Source: JASFRI01 sp050115015 (GTDB taxonomy: Bacteria > Acidobacteriota > Polarisedimenticolia > CBDVAL01). From it: a stretch of 19,431 bases of DNA. The stretch spans positions 1 to 19,431 of the forward strand of contig JASFRI010000029.1 of the NCBI GenBank assembly GCA_050115015.1, given 5' to 3'. The number at the start of each line of letters is the position of its first letter. The stretch's first letter is position 1. Positions 6,776 through 15,679 of this stretch are shown in pieces. The translations under genes were made by a program, and so were the position numbers. The notes under the pieces are model-generated. The model worked only from the letters and a program-made list of their open reading frames with translations. It was not told the origin of the DNA and did no database searches.

Positions 6776-8305
6776 TCAGAGAGGCCGCCGGACCGCGGGA
6801 AAGTCCAGCCAGACCGGAACGCCGCAGAAGTGGTCTCCCTCGGTGCACACGGGGCGGGCGAGCTTGTGCCGGACGACGCAGGGAGGCCCGACCCGCTGCA
6901 GGAGGCGGGGGTGCAGGACCCGGACCTGCTCCAGCTCCTCCATGGCGGACCGGAAGATCTCCTCCTGGGCGTTGAAGCAGGTGCGCATCACCCACTTGTG
7001 GATGAAGAACAGCAGGTCCCCCGACTCCACGAAGCGGAGCGCGGCCGCGTTGGGCAGCAGGTAGAGCGCGTCCTCGTGGGAGACCCCCCGGTCGAGGAGG
7101 GCGTTCTTCGCCTCCCAGGCCTCGGCCATGGCGCGATCGAAGATGGACCGCGCCCGGGGATTGCCGCGGATCAGCTGTGGCGTGACGTAGTCGGGCTCCC
7201 GGCTGTCGGTACGGGTCAGCAAGGGCCGGGAGCCGGGCAGCATCCGGTGGCGCTGCTCCTGGGAATCGGCGGTGTGGCTCAGCTTCTTCAGGAACGTGTA
7301 GCGGGCGTGGTGAAGGGGCCGTCCCAGGGCCGTGTGGAACGACAGGTTCATCCGGTCCAGGCGGTAGGGGTTCTTCGCCGGATCCAGGATGCGGGACAGC
7401 GCCTCGTCATCGCTCACGTCCCCGGGGGCGAGCCCCATGGCCAGCCGGTAGGCGTCGGCCACGTGGCGCTCCGCGTCGGGATCATGGGCGATCAGCCGCG
7501 ACGTCCGGCCGCCGAGGCGCTCGTCGAACCAGGCCCGGAAGCGGCCCGGCTCCGCCGCCTCCGGCTGCCGGGCCTCCGGGGCGCTGCCGGGCTCCAGCGG
7601 CGGCTCGCCGATGCGGTCGAAGAAGTCGGGATCGACCTCGCGGACGCGGTCCACCATCTGCGAGACCACCGCCGCGGTCTCCCGGGGGGTGTCCCCGGTG
7701 TGCATCAGGCGGCGCAGCCGGTGCAGCGTCACGCCGGAGATGGTGTGGACCATCGAGGTGTGGGCGGCGACGGGGATCACGTAGCGCGCGATCTCGATCG
7801 CCTTCTTCTCGGCCTCCTTGCGGACCTTCCGCCGCTTCTCCGGGCGGCTATGGGGGCTCAGGTGGCGCAGCTCGGCGAGGATGGCGTTCGTGTCCTCCGC
7901 CAGCAGCGCCGACAGCTCCCGGTAGTAGCCCCAGGCCCTCTCCAGGGCGGACCGGTAGATCGACAGGGGTTCCCCGGATAGGGGCGGCACGTGGGCCCGG
8001 ATCTCGTCGAGGCGGACGTAGCGCTGGCTGCTCTGCTCGGAGTTGTAGAAAGGGTACGCGTGCAGGAATCCCCACACGAACTGACGGGAGATCCGCTCGA
8101 GGCCGAACTCGAAGTGCGCGTGCTGGTAGACGGTGTGGTGTCCGGCGTCGAAGGTCAGCGAGCCGATGGTCCGCAGCTGCCGGTCGCTGACCTCCTCGGC
8201 GCCCACGACCCGGGGGGAATAGCACGTCCGGGCGGCGGCGATGGCCGACGCGTACGGGGTGCGAAAACAGTTCCGGAGCGTGACGGAGGGGGATTGGTGT
8301 TCCAT
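6776..8305 (-). CDS. Tandem-domain ThyX-like flavin-dependent thymidylate synthase family protein
   Basis: 509 residues, about twice the usual ThyX length (about 220-250). Two ThyX-like domains lie in one chain. Domain 1 (about 8-215) has GHHTVYQHAHFEFGLE (55-70), YNSEQSSQRYV (87-97) and LPx-type helix VIPVAAHTSMVHTISG (176-191) leading to LHRLRRLMH. Domain 2 (about 315-475) has RPLHHARYTFLKKLSHTADS (329-348), QRHRM (351-355), YLLPNA (415-420) and HKWVMRTCFNAQEEI (436-450). Classic ThyX needs one RHRxxSxxExSxRY segment; here RHR is kept only in domain 2 and SEQSSQRYV only in domain 1. A tail with Cys476, His480, Cys487, His491 and Cys494 follows. By family the reaction would be dUMP to dTMP with FAD, NADPH and methylenetetrahydrofolate; whether this form is active cannot be told. 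The ATG at 8305 has GAGG 10 bases upstream. Confidence 0.85.
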   Translation of the reverse strand: MEHQSPSVTLRNCFRTPYASAIAAARTCYSPRVVGAEEVSDRQLRTIGSLTFDAGHHTVYQHAHFEFGLERISRQFVWGFLHAYPFYNSEQSSQRYVRLDEIRAHVPPLSGEPLSIYRSALERAWGYYRELSALLAEDTNAILAELRHLSPHSRPEKRRKVRKEAEKKAIEIARYVIPVAAHTSMVHTISGVTLHRLRRLMHTGDTPRETAAVVSQMVDRVREVDPDFFDRIGEPPLEPGSAPEARQPEAAEPGRFRAWFDERLGGRTSRLIAHDPDAERHVADAYRLAMGLAPGDVSDDEALSRILDPAKNPYRLDRMNLSFHTALGRPLHHARYTFLKKLSHTADSQEQRHRMLPGSRPLLTRTDSREPDYVTPQLIRGNPRARSIFDRAMAEAWEAKNALLDRGVSHEDALYLLPNAAALRFVESGDLLFFIHKWVMRTCFNAQEEIFRSAMEELEQVRVLHPRLLQRVGPPCVVRHKLARPVCTEGDHFCGVPVWLDFPAVRRPL

Positions 8306-8326
8306 CAGGACGAGACCTCGGGTGGA

Positions 8327-8341
8327 GGGATATTCTATCCC
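8327..8341. promoter_or_regulatory. 15-bp perfect dyad over the thyX-side -10 box
   Basis: GGGATA-TTC-TATCCC, a perfect inverted repeat with 6-bp arms. It contains the minus-strand TAGAAT box (8332-8337), from which the thyX-like transcript would start at about 8325 with a 19-base leader. It lies about 25 bases upstream of the divergent promoter at 8366. It is positioned like an operator. Confidence 0.45.
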
Positions 8342-8365
8342 ATCGAGCGGTCTCGGGCGACCGGC

Positions 8366-8394
8366 TTGCCGCGCGGCTCCCGCCGCCCCATAAT
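8366..8394 (+). promoter_or_regulatory. Sigma-70-type promoter of the DUF3187 gene
   Basis: TTGCCG (8366-8371), a 17-base spacer, then CATAAT (8389-8394). The expected start site is about 8401, leaving 3-6 bases before the GTG at 8404 or ATG at 8407. No Shine-Dalgarno fits, so the mRNA is probably leaderless or nearly so. Confidence 0.6.
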
Positions 8395-9608
8395 CCCCGC
8401 GCCGTGATGCGACGCCGAACCGCAGCCGTGGCCTCGGGAAGCCTGGTGCTCCTCCTCCTCCTGCCGCCGATCGCGAACGCGATGGACGGCCCCGCGGAGC
8501 GCGCTGCCGGAGTGTTCGCGCTGCGGCCGCAGCTCCCCGGCAAGGTGCCGTTCCTCTGGCCGACCTTCACCGGCGGCGAGGTGCCGCCGCCCGGGCACTC
8601 CCGCTGGGAAGCGAACGTGTTCCACACGAACACCCTCCAGTACACCCGGGGGATCATCGTGGCGCTCCCCCCCGACCCGTCGGAGCAGGACGTGCTGACC
8701 TACATGGACGCCGTCCACGCCAGCACCGGGAAGAACCTCTACTACTTCGACGCGGAGACCACGCGGCTGGACCTGAGCTGGGCCATCGGTCTGCCGGGAG
8801 GATGGGAGCTCGGGGCGCAGGTCCCGGTGGTCAGCCACTCCGGCGGTTGGCTCGATACGGGTATCTCCCGCTTCCACGACGCCACCGGGATCTCCGACGC
8901 CGGGCGGGACCAGGCGCCGGTGAACGCCGGCCTGCTGGTGCTGATCACCCAGCAGGGGGACCTGGTCCTGACCGAGGAGACGCTGCCGGCCACCGAGGTC
9001 GGCGACGTCGGCCTGTCGGCGCGCGTCCCGATCCCCGTGCGGGGGGAGCGCTGGTCGCTGGTCGCCGCCGCCCTGCTGGAACTGCCCACGGGGAACGAGA
9101 GGAACCTCGTCGGATCCGGAGACCTCGATCTGGGCGCCTCCGTCACCGCGGACTGGAGGCGCGGCCGCGCCCGGGTCACCCTGGGCTGCGGCTATGCCGC
9201 CCTGGGGGGACTGGCGGCCATCCCCGGCCTGCCGATCCGGGACACCTGGACTGCCACCGCGGCCTACGAGCAGGGGCTCGGGCGCCGGGCGGCCTTCCTG
9301 GGACAGCTTCTCTACAGCACCTCCCCGTACCGGGCGCTGGGACAGGACGGGCTGTCGGACCCCTCCGGGATCGTCGCCCTGGGGATGCGCTTCACCGGGG
9401 GCCGCCACTGGTTGGTGGACCTGGCGCTGGCGGAGGACGCGCTGGGGCACAACGCGGACATCGACGTGGGCCTCCTGCTGGGGCTGGCCTGGCGCCCCGG
9501 CGGGACGGCCACGCCCGGCAGCCGGCAGGTCCGCAGACGGGAAGAGCCGGACCCCGAGAGGCCCGGCCCGGAATTCCCGGCCGCCGCCGGCCGCCGGCGT
9601 GTGGGGGA

Positions 9609-10940
<1,332 letters not shown>

Positions 10941-10981
10941 CGGGTTCCTCCGTTGGGGTTTGGGGCACTTCCGGACGCCGG

Positions 10982-10990
10982 ATGGTAGCA
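10982..10990 (-). promoter_or_regulatory. Extended -10 element of lat
   Basis: On the minus strand TGC-TACCAT, preceded by GTG, so TGTGCTACCAT closely matches TGTGCTAGGAT upstream of 1450. The -35 is weak. The leader to the ATG at 10940 would be about 35 bases and includes GGAGG. Confidence 0.5.
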
Positions 10991-11045
10991 CACGGCAGCC
11001 CCCCCGGCCACGGGGCCGGCGGGCCGGGGCGGCGCTCCCGGGGCC

Positions 11046-11054
11046 TGCTACAAT
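11046..11054 (+). promoter_or_regulatory. Extended -10 element of the thioesterase operon
   Basis: TGC-TACAAT, an extended -10 with five of six consensus bases. There is no -35 in the GC-rich sequence upstream. The leader to the GTG at 11096 is about 35 bases and ends with a GGGGGAGG ribosome-binding site. Confidence 0.5.
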
Positions 11055-11095
11055 GCGGCTTTCCGGCCGGGGGCGGCCCGGCGGGGGAGGGCGGT

Positions 11096-11521
11096 GTGGC
11101 GCTTCGGGACGACTTCCGGCTGGTGGCGACGATGCAGGCCCGCTTCCGGGACACGGACGGCATGGGCCATGTGAACAACGCCGTCTACCTGACCTACCTG
11201 GAGGAGGCCCGCGCGGCCTGGTTCCGGGAGGCCGTGGGGCTGCGCTCCTACCGGGAGGTCTCCATCATCCTGGCCCGCACCTGCTGCGACTTCCGCTCGC
11301 CGCTGCTGGCGGGAGAGACCCTGGAACTGGGGGTCCGCGTCGCTTCCATCGGCGGCAAGAGCTTCCGGATGGCCTACCGGGCCGTGGAGCGGGCTTCCGG
11401 CAGGCTCGTCCTCGAGGCGGAGAGCGTCCAGGTGTGGTACGACTACGCGGCGGGCCGGCCGGAGCCCGTTCCCGACGCGTTCCGGGAAAAGGCCTCGGCC
11501 TTCGAGGGCCGTCCGCTCTGA
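11096..11521 (+). CDS. Acyl-CoA thioesterase of the 4HBT/YbgC hotdog family
   Basis: 141 residues, the normal length for a single-hotdog thioesterase. The segment RFRDTDGMGHVNNAVYLTYL (17-36) is the family signature, with catalytic Asp at 21 and GHVNN on the long helix, followed by EEARAAW. RxxLLAGETLELGVRV and the final strand (SVQVWYDY) complete the fold. By family knowledge such cytoplasmic enzymes hydrolyse acyl- or hydroxybenzoyl-CoA thioesters; the acyl group here is unknown. The GTG at 11096 is chosen because GGGGGAGG sits about 6 bases upstream and the protein then begins like its homologues. An upstream in-frame GTG start would add a GC-coded low-complexity leader. The ferredoxin gene begins 14 bases after the stop, so the two are probably cotranscribed. 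Confidence 0.9.
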   Translation: MALRDDFRLVATMQARFRDTDGMGHVNNAVYLTYLEEARAAWFREAVGLRSYREVSIILARTCCDFRSPLLAGETLELGVRVASIGGKSFRMAYRAVERASGRLVLEAESVQVWYDYAAGRPEPVPDAFREKASAFEGRPL

Positions 11522-11535
11522 GGAGGAGTCCATCC

Positions 11536-11862
11536 GTGGCGAAGCGTCCGTGCTACATCTTCCTGTGCGTCAACGAGCGTCCCGCCGAGAGCCCGAAGGG
11601 ATCGTGCCTGCGCAACGGCGCCGACGCGGTCCGGGATCGCTTCCAGGAGGCGATCCGGGACCGCGGCCTGCGCGACCGGGTGCGGGTGGTGCGGACCTCC
11701 TGTCTGGACAACTGCTCCCAGGGGCCGGTGCTGGCCGTCTATCCCGACGACGTCTGGTACCGGGGCGTCCAGGCCGCCGACGTGGACGCCATCCTCGAAC
11801 GCCACCTGGAGGGCGGCGCGCCGGTGGATCGCCTCGTCCTGCCGCCGGAGGAGTTCGACTAG
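11536..11862 (+). CDS. Thioredoxin-like (2Fe-2S) ferredoxin
   Basis: 108 residues from the GTG at 11536, with AGGAGG 9 bases upstream, right behind the previous stop. Four cysteines form the thioredoxin-like [2Fe-2S] pattern: Cys11-x12-Cys24 in the first half and Cys56-x3-Cys60 in the second (TSCLDNCSQGPV), followed by AVYPDDVWYRGV and an acidic C-terminus. One further Cys is at position 6. Members of this family carry a single [2Fe-2S] cluster in the cytoplasm and transfer electrons, either alone or as a subunit-like domain of larger enzymes; the partner is not visible here. The protein is sometimes annotated as a cobalamin/nitrogenase-linked Shethna-type ferredoxin, but nothing in the context supports nitrogen fixation. 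It ends with tandem TAG stops. The promoter of efp starts 23 bases downstream. Confidence 0.88.
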   Translation: MAKRPCYIFLCVNERPAESPKGSCLRNGADAVRDRFQEAIRDRGLRDRVRVVRTSCLDNCSQGPVLAVYPDDVWYRGVQAADVDAILERHLEGGAPVDRLVLPPEEFD

Positions 11863-11884
11863 TAGGGCCTCTCGGGCCGGCGGT

Positions 11885-11913
11885 TTGACGCGCCGGGGCG
11901 GCACCGCTACCAT
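11885..11913 (+). promoter_or_regulatory. Sigma-70-type promoter of efp
   Basis: TTGACG (11885-11890), a 17-base spacer and TACCAT (11908-11913). The start site would be about 11920, giving a leader of some 43 bases. This is one of the two best-formed promoters in the window. Confidence 0.65.
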
Positions 11914-11934
11914 CGTCTCCTCGAGAAAAACGTC

Positions 11935-11957
11935 GCCTCCGGACGGAGGCCTGGAGG
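11935..11957 (+). promoter_or_regulatory. efp leader hairpin next to the ribosome-binding site
   Basis: GCCTCC (11935-11940), loop GGAC, GGAGGC (11945-11950) make a perfect 6-bp hairpin. The ribosome-binding site GGAGG (11953-11957) follows at once, 5 bases before the GTG. CCTCC can pair with either GGAGG, so the two structures exclude each other. Confidence 0.45.
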
Positions 11958-11962
11958 TTGCC

Positions 11963-12526
11963 GTGGGTTTCCCCGCCACACAGATCCGCACCGGGATGGT
12001 CATCCTCCACGAGGGGGAGCTCTACAAGGTCATGGCGATGGACCACGTCACGCCCGGCAAGGGGCGGGGGATGGTCCAGACGAAGCTGCGGCGGCTCTCC
12101 ACCGGGACCCAGCACGACGTCCGCTTCCGGTCCAGCGACAACATCGAGAAGGCCATGATGGACCGCCAGGAGATGGAGTTCCTCTACGACGACTCCAGCG
12201 GCTATCACTTCATGAACAACGAGACCTTCGAGCAGATGGTCTTCACCAAGGAGCAGCTCGGCGACACGGTGCTCTTCCTGATCCCGAACCTCAAGGTCCA
12301 GGTCGAGCTCTACGAGGGCAATCCGGTCGGGGTGGAGCCCCCTCTCACCGTCGAGCTGGAGGTCGTGGAGACCGAGCCGAAGCTCAAGGGCGCCACCGTC
12401 AGCAACAAGAACAAGCCGGCGAAGCTGGAGACCGGCCTGACCGTGCAGGTGCCCCCGTTCATCGACACGGGAGAGCGCATCCGGGTCGACACCAGGACGC
12501 TGGAGTACATCGAGCGCGCCAAGTGA
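11963..12526 (+). CDS. efp: Translation elongation factor P
   Basis: 187 residues, the normal EF-P length. EF-P binds the ribosome between the P and E sites and rescues stalling at polyproline stretches. Domain 1 (KOW-like, 1-65) contains IRTGMVILHEGELYKV and the tip loop TPGKG with Lys33, the residue that is modified in EpmA-type systems. TKLRRLSTG follows. Domains 2 and 3 (OB folds) are seen in LYDDSSGYHFMNNETFEQ, GNPVGVEPPLTVELEV and the C-terminal TGERIRVDTRTLEYIERA. The GTG at 11963 is preferred because GGAGG lies 5 bases upstream and the product begins like other EF-Ps; starting at an upstream codon would add an unrelated leader. No modification enzyme is encoded in the window. The stop overlaps the start of the phosphatase gene (GTGA), so the two are coupled. 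Confidence 0.96.
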   Translation: MGFPATQIRTGMVILHEGELYKVMAMDHVTPGKGRGMVQTKLRRLSTGTQHDVRFRSSDNIEKAMMDRQEMEFLYDDSSGYHFMNNETFEQMVFTKEQLGDTVLFLIPNLKVQVELYEGNPVGVEPPLTVELEVVETEPKLKGATVSNKNKPAKLETGLTVQVPPFIDTGERIRVDTRTLEYIERAK

Positions 12527-13176
12527 CCTCCGCGATCCGCGGGGTCGTCTTCGACCTGGACGGGACGCTGGTCGATTCCTACGGCCCCATCACCGAGAGC
12601 CTGAACCACGCCCTGCGGGAACTGGGCGAGCCCGGGCTTTCGGAGGAGCGGGTGCGACGGATGGTCGGGCGGGGGCTCGAGACGCTGGTGGAGCGGGCGG
12701 TGGGGCCGGAACGCGTTCCCGAGGGCGTGCAGCTCTTCCGCGAGCACTACGAGCGGGTCGCCGTGAGCGGCACCCGGCTGCTGCCGGGGGTGGGGGAGAC
12801 CCTGGCGGCGCTGGCGGCGCGGGGCTACCGCATGGGGGTCGCCAGCAACAAGCCCGCCCGCTTCGGGACACGCATCCTGGACGGGCTCGGGATCGCCTGC
12901 TACCTGCCGGAGGTGTTCGGTCCGGACCGGGTGGCCCACCCGAAGCCCCACCCGGAGATGGTCCACCGCCTCCTCGAGGCCCTGGAGGTGCCGCTGGACC
13001 GGGCGGTCTACGTGGGCGACATGGACGTCGACGTGGAGACCTGTCGCGGTGCCGGCCTGCCGTGCTGGCTGGTCGCGACGGGCTCCTGCTCCCGCGCCGA
13101 GCTGCTGGGGGCGGGGGGCGATCGCGTGCTGGACGGGTTCCGGGACCTGCTGGACCTCCTGCCCGGCGCCGCCTGA
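12523..13176 (+). CDS. HAD-family phosphatase, phosphoglycolate phosphatase-like
   Basis: 217 residues from the GTG at 12523, overlapping the efp stop by 4 bases. Motif I is FDLDGTLVDS (10-19) with nucleophile Asp11 and acid/base Asp13. The four-helix cap follows (about 18-88). Motif II is ASNKP, the motif III Lys lies in HPKPHPEM, and motif IV is VGDMDVDVETCRGAG, close to the usual GDSxxDxxxAxxAG. This is the layout of Gph-type phosphatases that dephosphorylate 2-phosphoglycolate arising from DNA repair or oxygenase side reactions. Other small phosphate esters are possible because the cap decides specificity. Linkage to efp looks like simple cotranscription rather than a shared pathway. The gene ends 31 bases before the next start. 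Confidence 0.88.
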   Translation: MTSAIRGVVFDLDGTLVDSYGPITESLNHALRELGEPGLSEERVRRMVGRGLETLVERAVGPERVPEGVQLFREHYERVAVSGTRLLPGVGETLAALAARGYRMGVASNKPARFGTRILDGLGIACYLPEVFGPDRVAHPKPHPEMVHRLLEALEVPLDRAVYVGDMDVDVETCRGAGLPCWLVATGSCSRAELLGAGGDRVLDGFRDLLDLLPGAA

Positions 13177-13195
13177 TCCGCGGTCCCGCCATCGA

Positions 13196-13201
13196 TATAA
13201 T
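13196..13201 (+). promoter_or_regulatory. Perfect -10 box 6 bases before the zincin start codon
   Basis: TATAAT ends at 13201 and the ATG is at 13208. With a start site 7 bases after the box, transcription would begin exactly at the A of the ATG. CTGATC at 13173-13178, with a 17-base spacer, is a poor -35. Confidence 0.55.
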
Positions 13202-13207
13202 CCGGGC

Positions 13208-15595
13208 ATGCGAACCCTCGCCGTGGCCGTCCTCGTCCTGGGCCTGGCGGTCCACGCCGCACCGGCCGCGCCCCCGGACGCCGAGGACGCGGACGGCGGG
13301 CGGCATCCGGCGCCGGGCAGCTTCGTCTGCGGGACGGGGCCGCACCTGGCCGCCGCGATGGAGCAGCAGCACGCCCGCGCCCTCGCCGCCGCCCCACCCG
13401 CCACCGAGGCCGCCGGGGACGAGGACATCGGCAACGTCGCCGTCCTGCGGGACGGCGGCAACCTGGTGTTCGCGGGCTATACCGACACGAACGCGATCGT
13501 GGGGCAGTTCTACCAGACCCATCCCGACGTGTTCGACTACGTGGCGATCTTCCTGTCCAGCGCCTACAACTTCGACGTCCAGATCGAGTCGGGCTTCGCG
13601 TTTCATCGCCGGGTCGCCAGCGATGTACTGGGGATCGGCGTGACGCCGATCGATCGCGCCGCCGATCTCGGGCTGGCCACGACGCGCCTCCGCAGCATCC
13701 TCAACCTGAACGACGTCCTGGAGTACCCGCCCCGGTTCACGGACCGGCTCCCGCAGTTCGAGGGGGACGTCTCGGGGGTCGAGATCCTGGGACACGAGAC
13801 CGCTCACCAGTTCGCGGCGTTCGCGGACGTTGCCGGCGGGGGGCTGGCCGGACGCAACGGGTCGCACTGGAGCTTCTTCCTGAACAGCGTCGCCTCGGTG
13901 ATGGAGGGGAACGAGTGGGCCCCCGATGGGGGTGACTTCACCACGGTGGCGACCTTCGAGCGCTACAGCGAGCTCGACCTTTACCTGATGGGCCTGCTGG
14001 ACCCGGCCGCGGTGACGGAGCCGATCTTCTTCATCGACCGTCCGACCGGAGCGGGGGGCCTCACGCCGGAGTCCTATCCGGAGGTGGGCGTCACGGTCGG
14101 CGGGACCCGGGAGGACGTCTCCCTCGCCGACGTGATGGCGTTCGAGGGGCCCCGGGTTCCGGACTGGACCGCCGCGCCGCACGAGTTCACGATGGCGCTG
14201 ATCCTGGTGATGCCCGCCGGCGGCGTCGTGCCGCCCGGAGACCTCGAGCGGGTCGAGTCGTTCCGGCGCACCTTCCTGGACTGGTTCCGGGCGGAGACCC
14301 GGAGCGTGGGCTCCATCGACACTGCACTGCCCGGGGTTCCCGTGGTCGCGGACTTCGAGGCGGAGGTGTTCGCCGGACCGGCACCCCTCCAGGTGGCGTT
14401 TCGCGACCGCAGCCACGGTGCCGCGACGAACTGGCTGTGGGACTTCGGCGACGGGGCGACCGACGACGTCCCGGATCCGGTCCACACGTTCCAGGAGGCC
14501 GGCTTCTACACCGTCCAGCTCACCGTGAACGGCTCGACCCGGACCCAGCACGACCTCATCTGGGTGCAGCCGCTGCAGCAGGAGGCGGCCGAGGACTTCG
14601 AAGGGGCCTCCACGTGGCTCCCCTCCGCCGAGCCCGGGGTGACCGGCGGCCTCTGGACCCTCGATGCCCCGGAGGCGACCTTCCGGCTGGACATCCCCGC
14701 CCAGCCCGGGGCGGACTTCACGCCGGACCCGGGCGAGTTCTGCTGGTTCACCGGGGCCCAGGAGTCCCCGCCCACCGCGGGTGCCGACGACGTGGACGGG
14801 GGCCGGGTGTACCTGGAGTCGGGGGACTACGACCTCGCGGGGATGGTCGCACCGGTGGTCGAGTACGCGCTCTGGTTCTCGAACGACCTCGGGGGGGAGC
14901 CCGGCGGCGACGAGTTCCGCCTGGAGGCCAGCGACGACGGCGGCGCGACGTGGCTGGTGCTGGACGCCACCCGCCGCGGGGACCGGGAGTGGCACCGCCG
15001 TCAGGTTCCCTTCACCCGGCTCTACACCCCCACCGGTCCGGTGCGCTTCCGTTTCGTGGCCGCCGACCTCGGCCTTCCCTCGCTGGTGGAGGCGGCGGTG
15101 GATGCGTTCCGGATCCACTCCCTGCCGGGTTTCACCGATGCCGATGGCGATGCCCGGCCCGACGTGATCGACAACTGCCCGGCACAGCCGAACCCCCCGC
15201 AGACCGACGTGGACGAGGACGGATTCGGCGCGGCGTGCGACTGCGACGACGGCGACCCGGAGCTGCCCTCGCCGGTCGGCCCGGCGGCGGGGCTGGAGGC
15301 GATCCCTCCGGATCCGGGGCGGTTCGGGTGGCTCCCGGACCCGCTGGCCCTGGACTACAACGTCTACCGCGGGATCGTCGCTCCCGGCGCGGGGTTCGCC
15401 TACGTGCACACGTGCTTCGAGAAGCGCTCGGCGGACACCGAGACCTTCGACGGCGCGGTGCCTGCGTCGGGGGGGCTCCAGTATTACCTGGTGGCGCCGC
15501 GGAACGGCTGCGGGGAGGCGAACCTGGGTACCGCCTCCGACGGCAGCGTCCGGCCGCTGACGAACCCCTGCCCCCCGCCGATCAACCCCGGCTAG
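13208..15595 (+). CDS. Secreted HExxH metalloprotease-like protein with PKD and thrombospondin type-3-like segments
   Basis: 795 residues. A signal peptide (1-21) ends in AAPAAP. Residues 70-375 form a conserved-looking unit: AIFLSSAYNFDVQ (113-125), GHETAHQF (195-202) with zinc motif His196-Glu197-x-x-His200, NGSHWSFFLNSVASVMEGNE (217-236) and RYSELDLYLMGL (252-263). His220 or an acidic residue in ERYSELD may be the third ligand. A PKD domain follows (380-442, WDFGDGATDD, HTFQEAGFYTVQLTV), then a beta-sandwich resembling carbohydrate-binding or jelly-roll modules (475-637). Next is a calcium-binding thrombospondin-3-like stretch DADGDARPDVIDNCP (644-658) and DVDEDGFGAACDCDDGD (667-683). A last 100-residue domain has fibronectin-like features. 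I recall similar unnamed proteins in Myxococcota and Acidobacteriota. Extracellular proteolysis is inferred from the motif; the substrate is unknown. Confidence 0.8.
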   Translation: MRTLAVAVLVLGLAVHAAPAAPPDAEDADGGRHPAPGSFVCGTGPHLAAAMEQQHARALAAAPPATEAAGDEDIGNVAVLRDGGNLVFAGYTDTNAIVGQFYQTHPDVFDYVAIFLSSAYNFDVQIESGFAFHRRVASDVLGIGVTPIDRAADLGLATTRLRSILNLNDVLEYPPRFTDRLPQFEGDVSGVEILGHETAHQFAAFADVAGGGLAGRNGSHWSFFLNSVASVMEGNEWAPDGGDFTTVATFERYSELDLYLMGLLDPAAVTEPIFFIDRPTGAGGLTPESYPEVGVTVGGTREDVSLADVMAFEGPRVPDWTAAPHEFTMALILVMPAGGVVPPGDLERVESFRRTFLDWFRAETRSVGSIDTALPGVPVVADFEAEVFAGPAPLQVAFRDRSHGAATNWLWDFGDGATDDVPDPVHTFQEAGFYTVQLTVNGSTRTQHDLIWVQPLQQEAAEDFEGASTWLPSAEPGVTGGLWTLDAPEATFRLDIPAQPGADFTPDPGEFCWFTGAQESPPTAGADDVDGGRVYLESGDYDLAGMVAPVVEYALWFSNDLGGEPGGDEFRLEASDDGGATWLVLDATRRGDREWHRRQVPFTRLYTPTGPVRFRFVAADLGLPSLVEAAVDAFRIHSLPGFTDADGDARPDVIDNCPAQPNPPQTDVDEDGFGAACDCDDGDPELPSPVGPAAGLEAIPPDPGRFGWLPDPLALDYNVYRGIVAPGAGFAYVHTCFEKRSADTETFDGAVPASGGLQYYLVAPRNGCGEANLGTASDGSVRPLTNPCPPPINPG

Positions 15596-15679
15596 AGGTT
15601 CGGCCGAAACGTCTGGTACCGACCGCCGCCGGGTCTTGCGTGGCGAGCCAAGGCGGGTCGCGCGTTCTTCCGCGGTCTG

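Noticed and set aside
3878..7981. Very long open frame on the plus strand across the ligase, pgi and thyX-like genes
   Set aside because: It is Arg/Gly/Pro/Ala-rich, runs antisense to clearly conserved genes and matches no fold; long shadow frames are expected at this G+C content.
11863..11884. Terminator after the ferredoxin gene (GGCC-TCTCG-GGCC)
   Set aside because: Four-base arms and no T tract; too weak to call.
12590..15409. Long minus-strand frame opposite the phosphatase and zincin genes
   Set aside because: Arg/Gly/Val-rich shadow with no motif; the plus strand has HAD, HExxH and PKD signatures.
15599..15608. Palindrome TTCGGCCGAA after the zincin gene as a terminator or operator
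   Set aside because: No loop and no T run, and no promoter beside it; a 10-bp GC-type palindrome can occur by chance.
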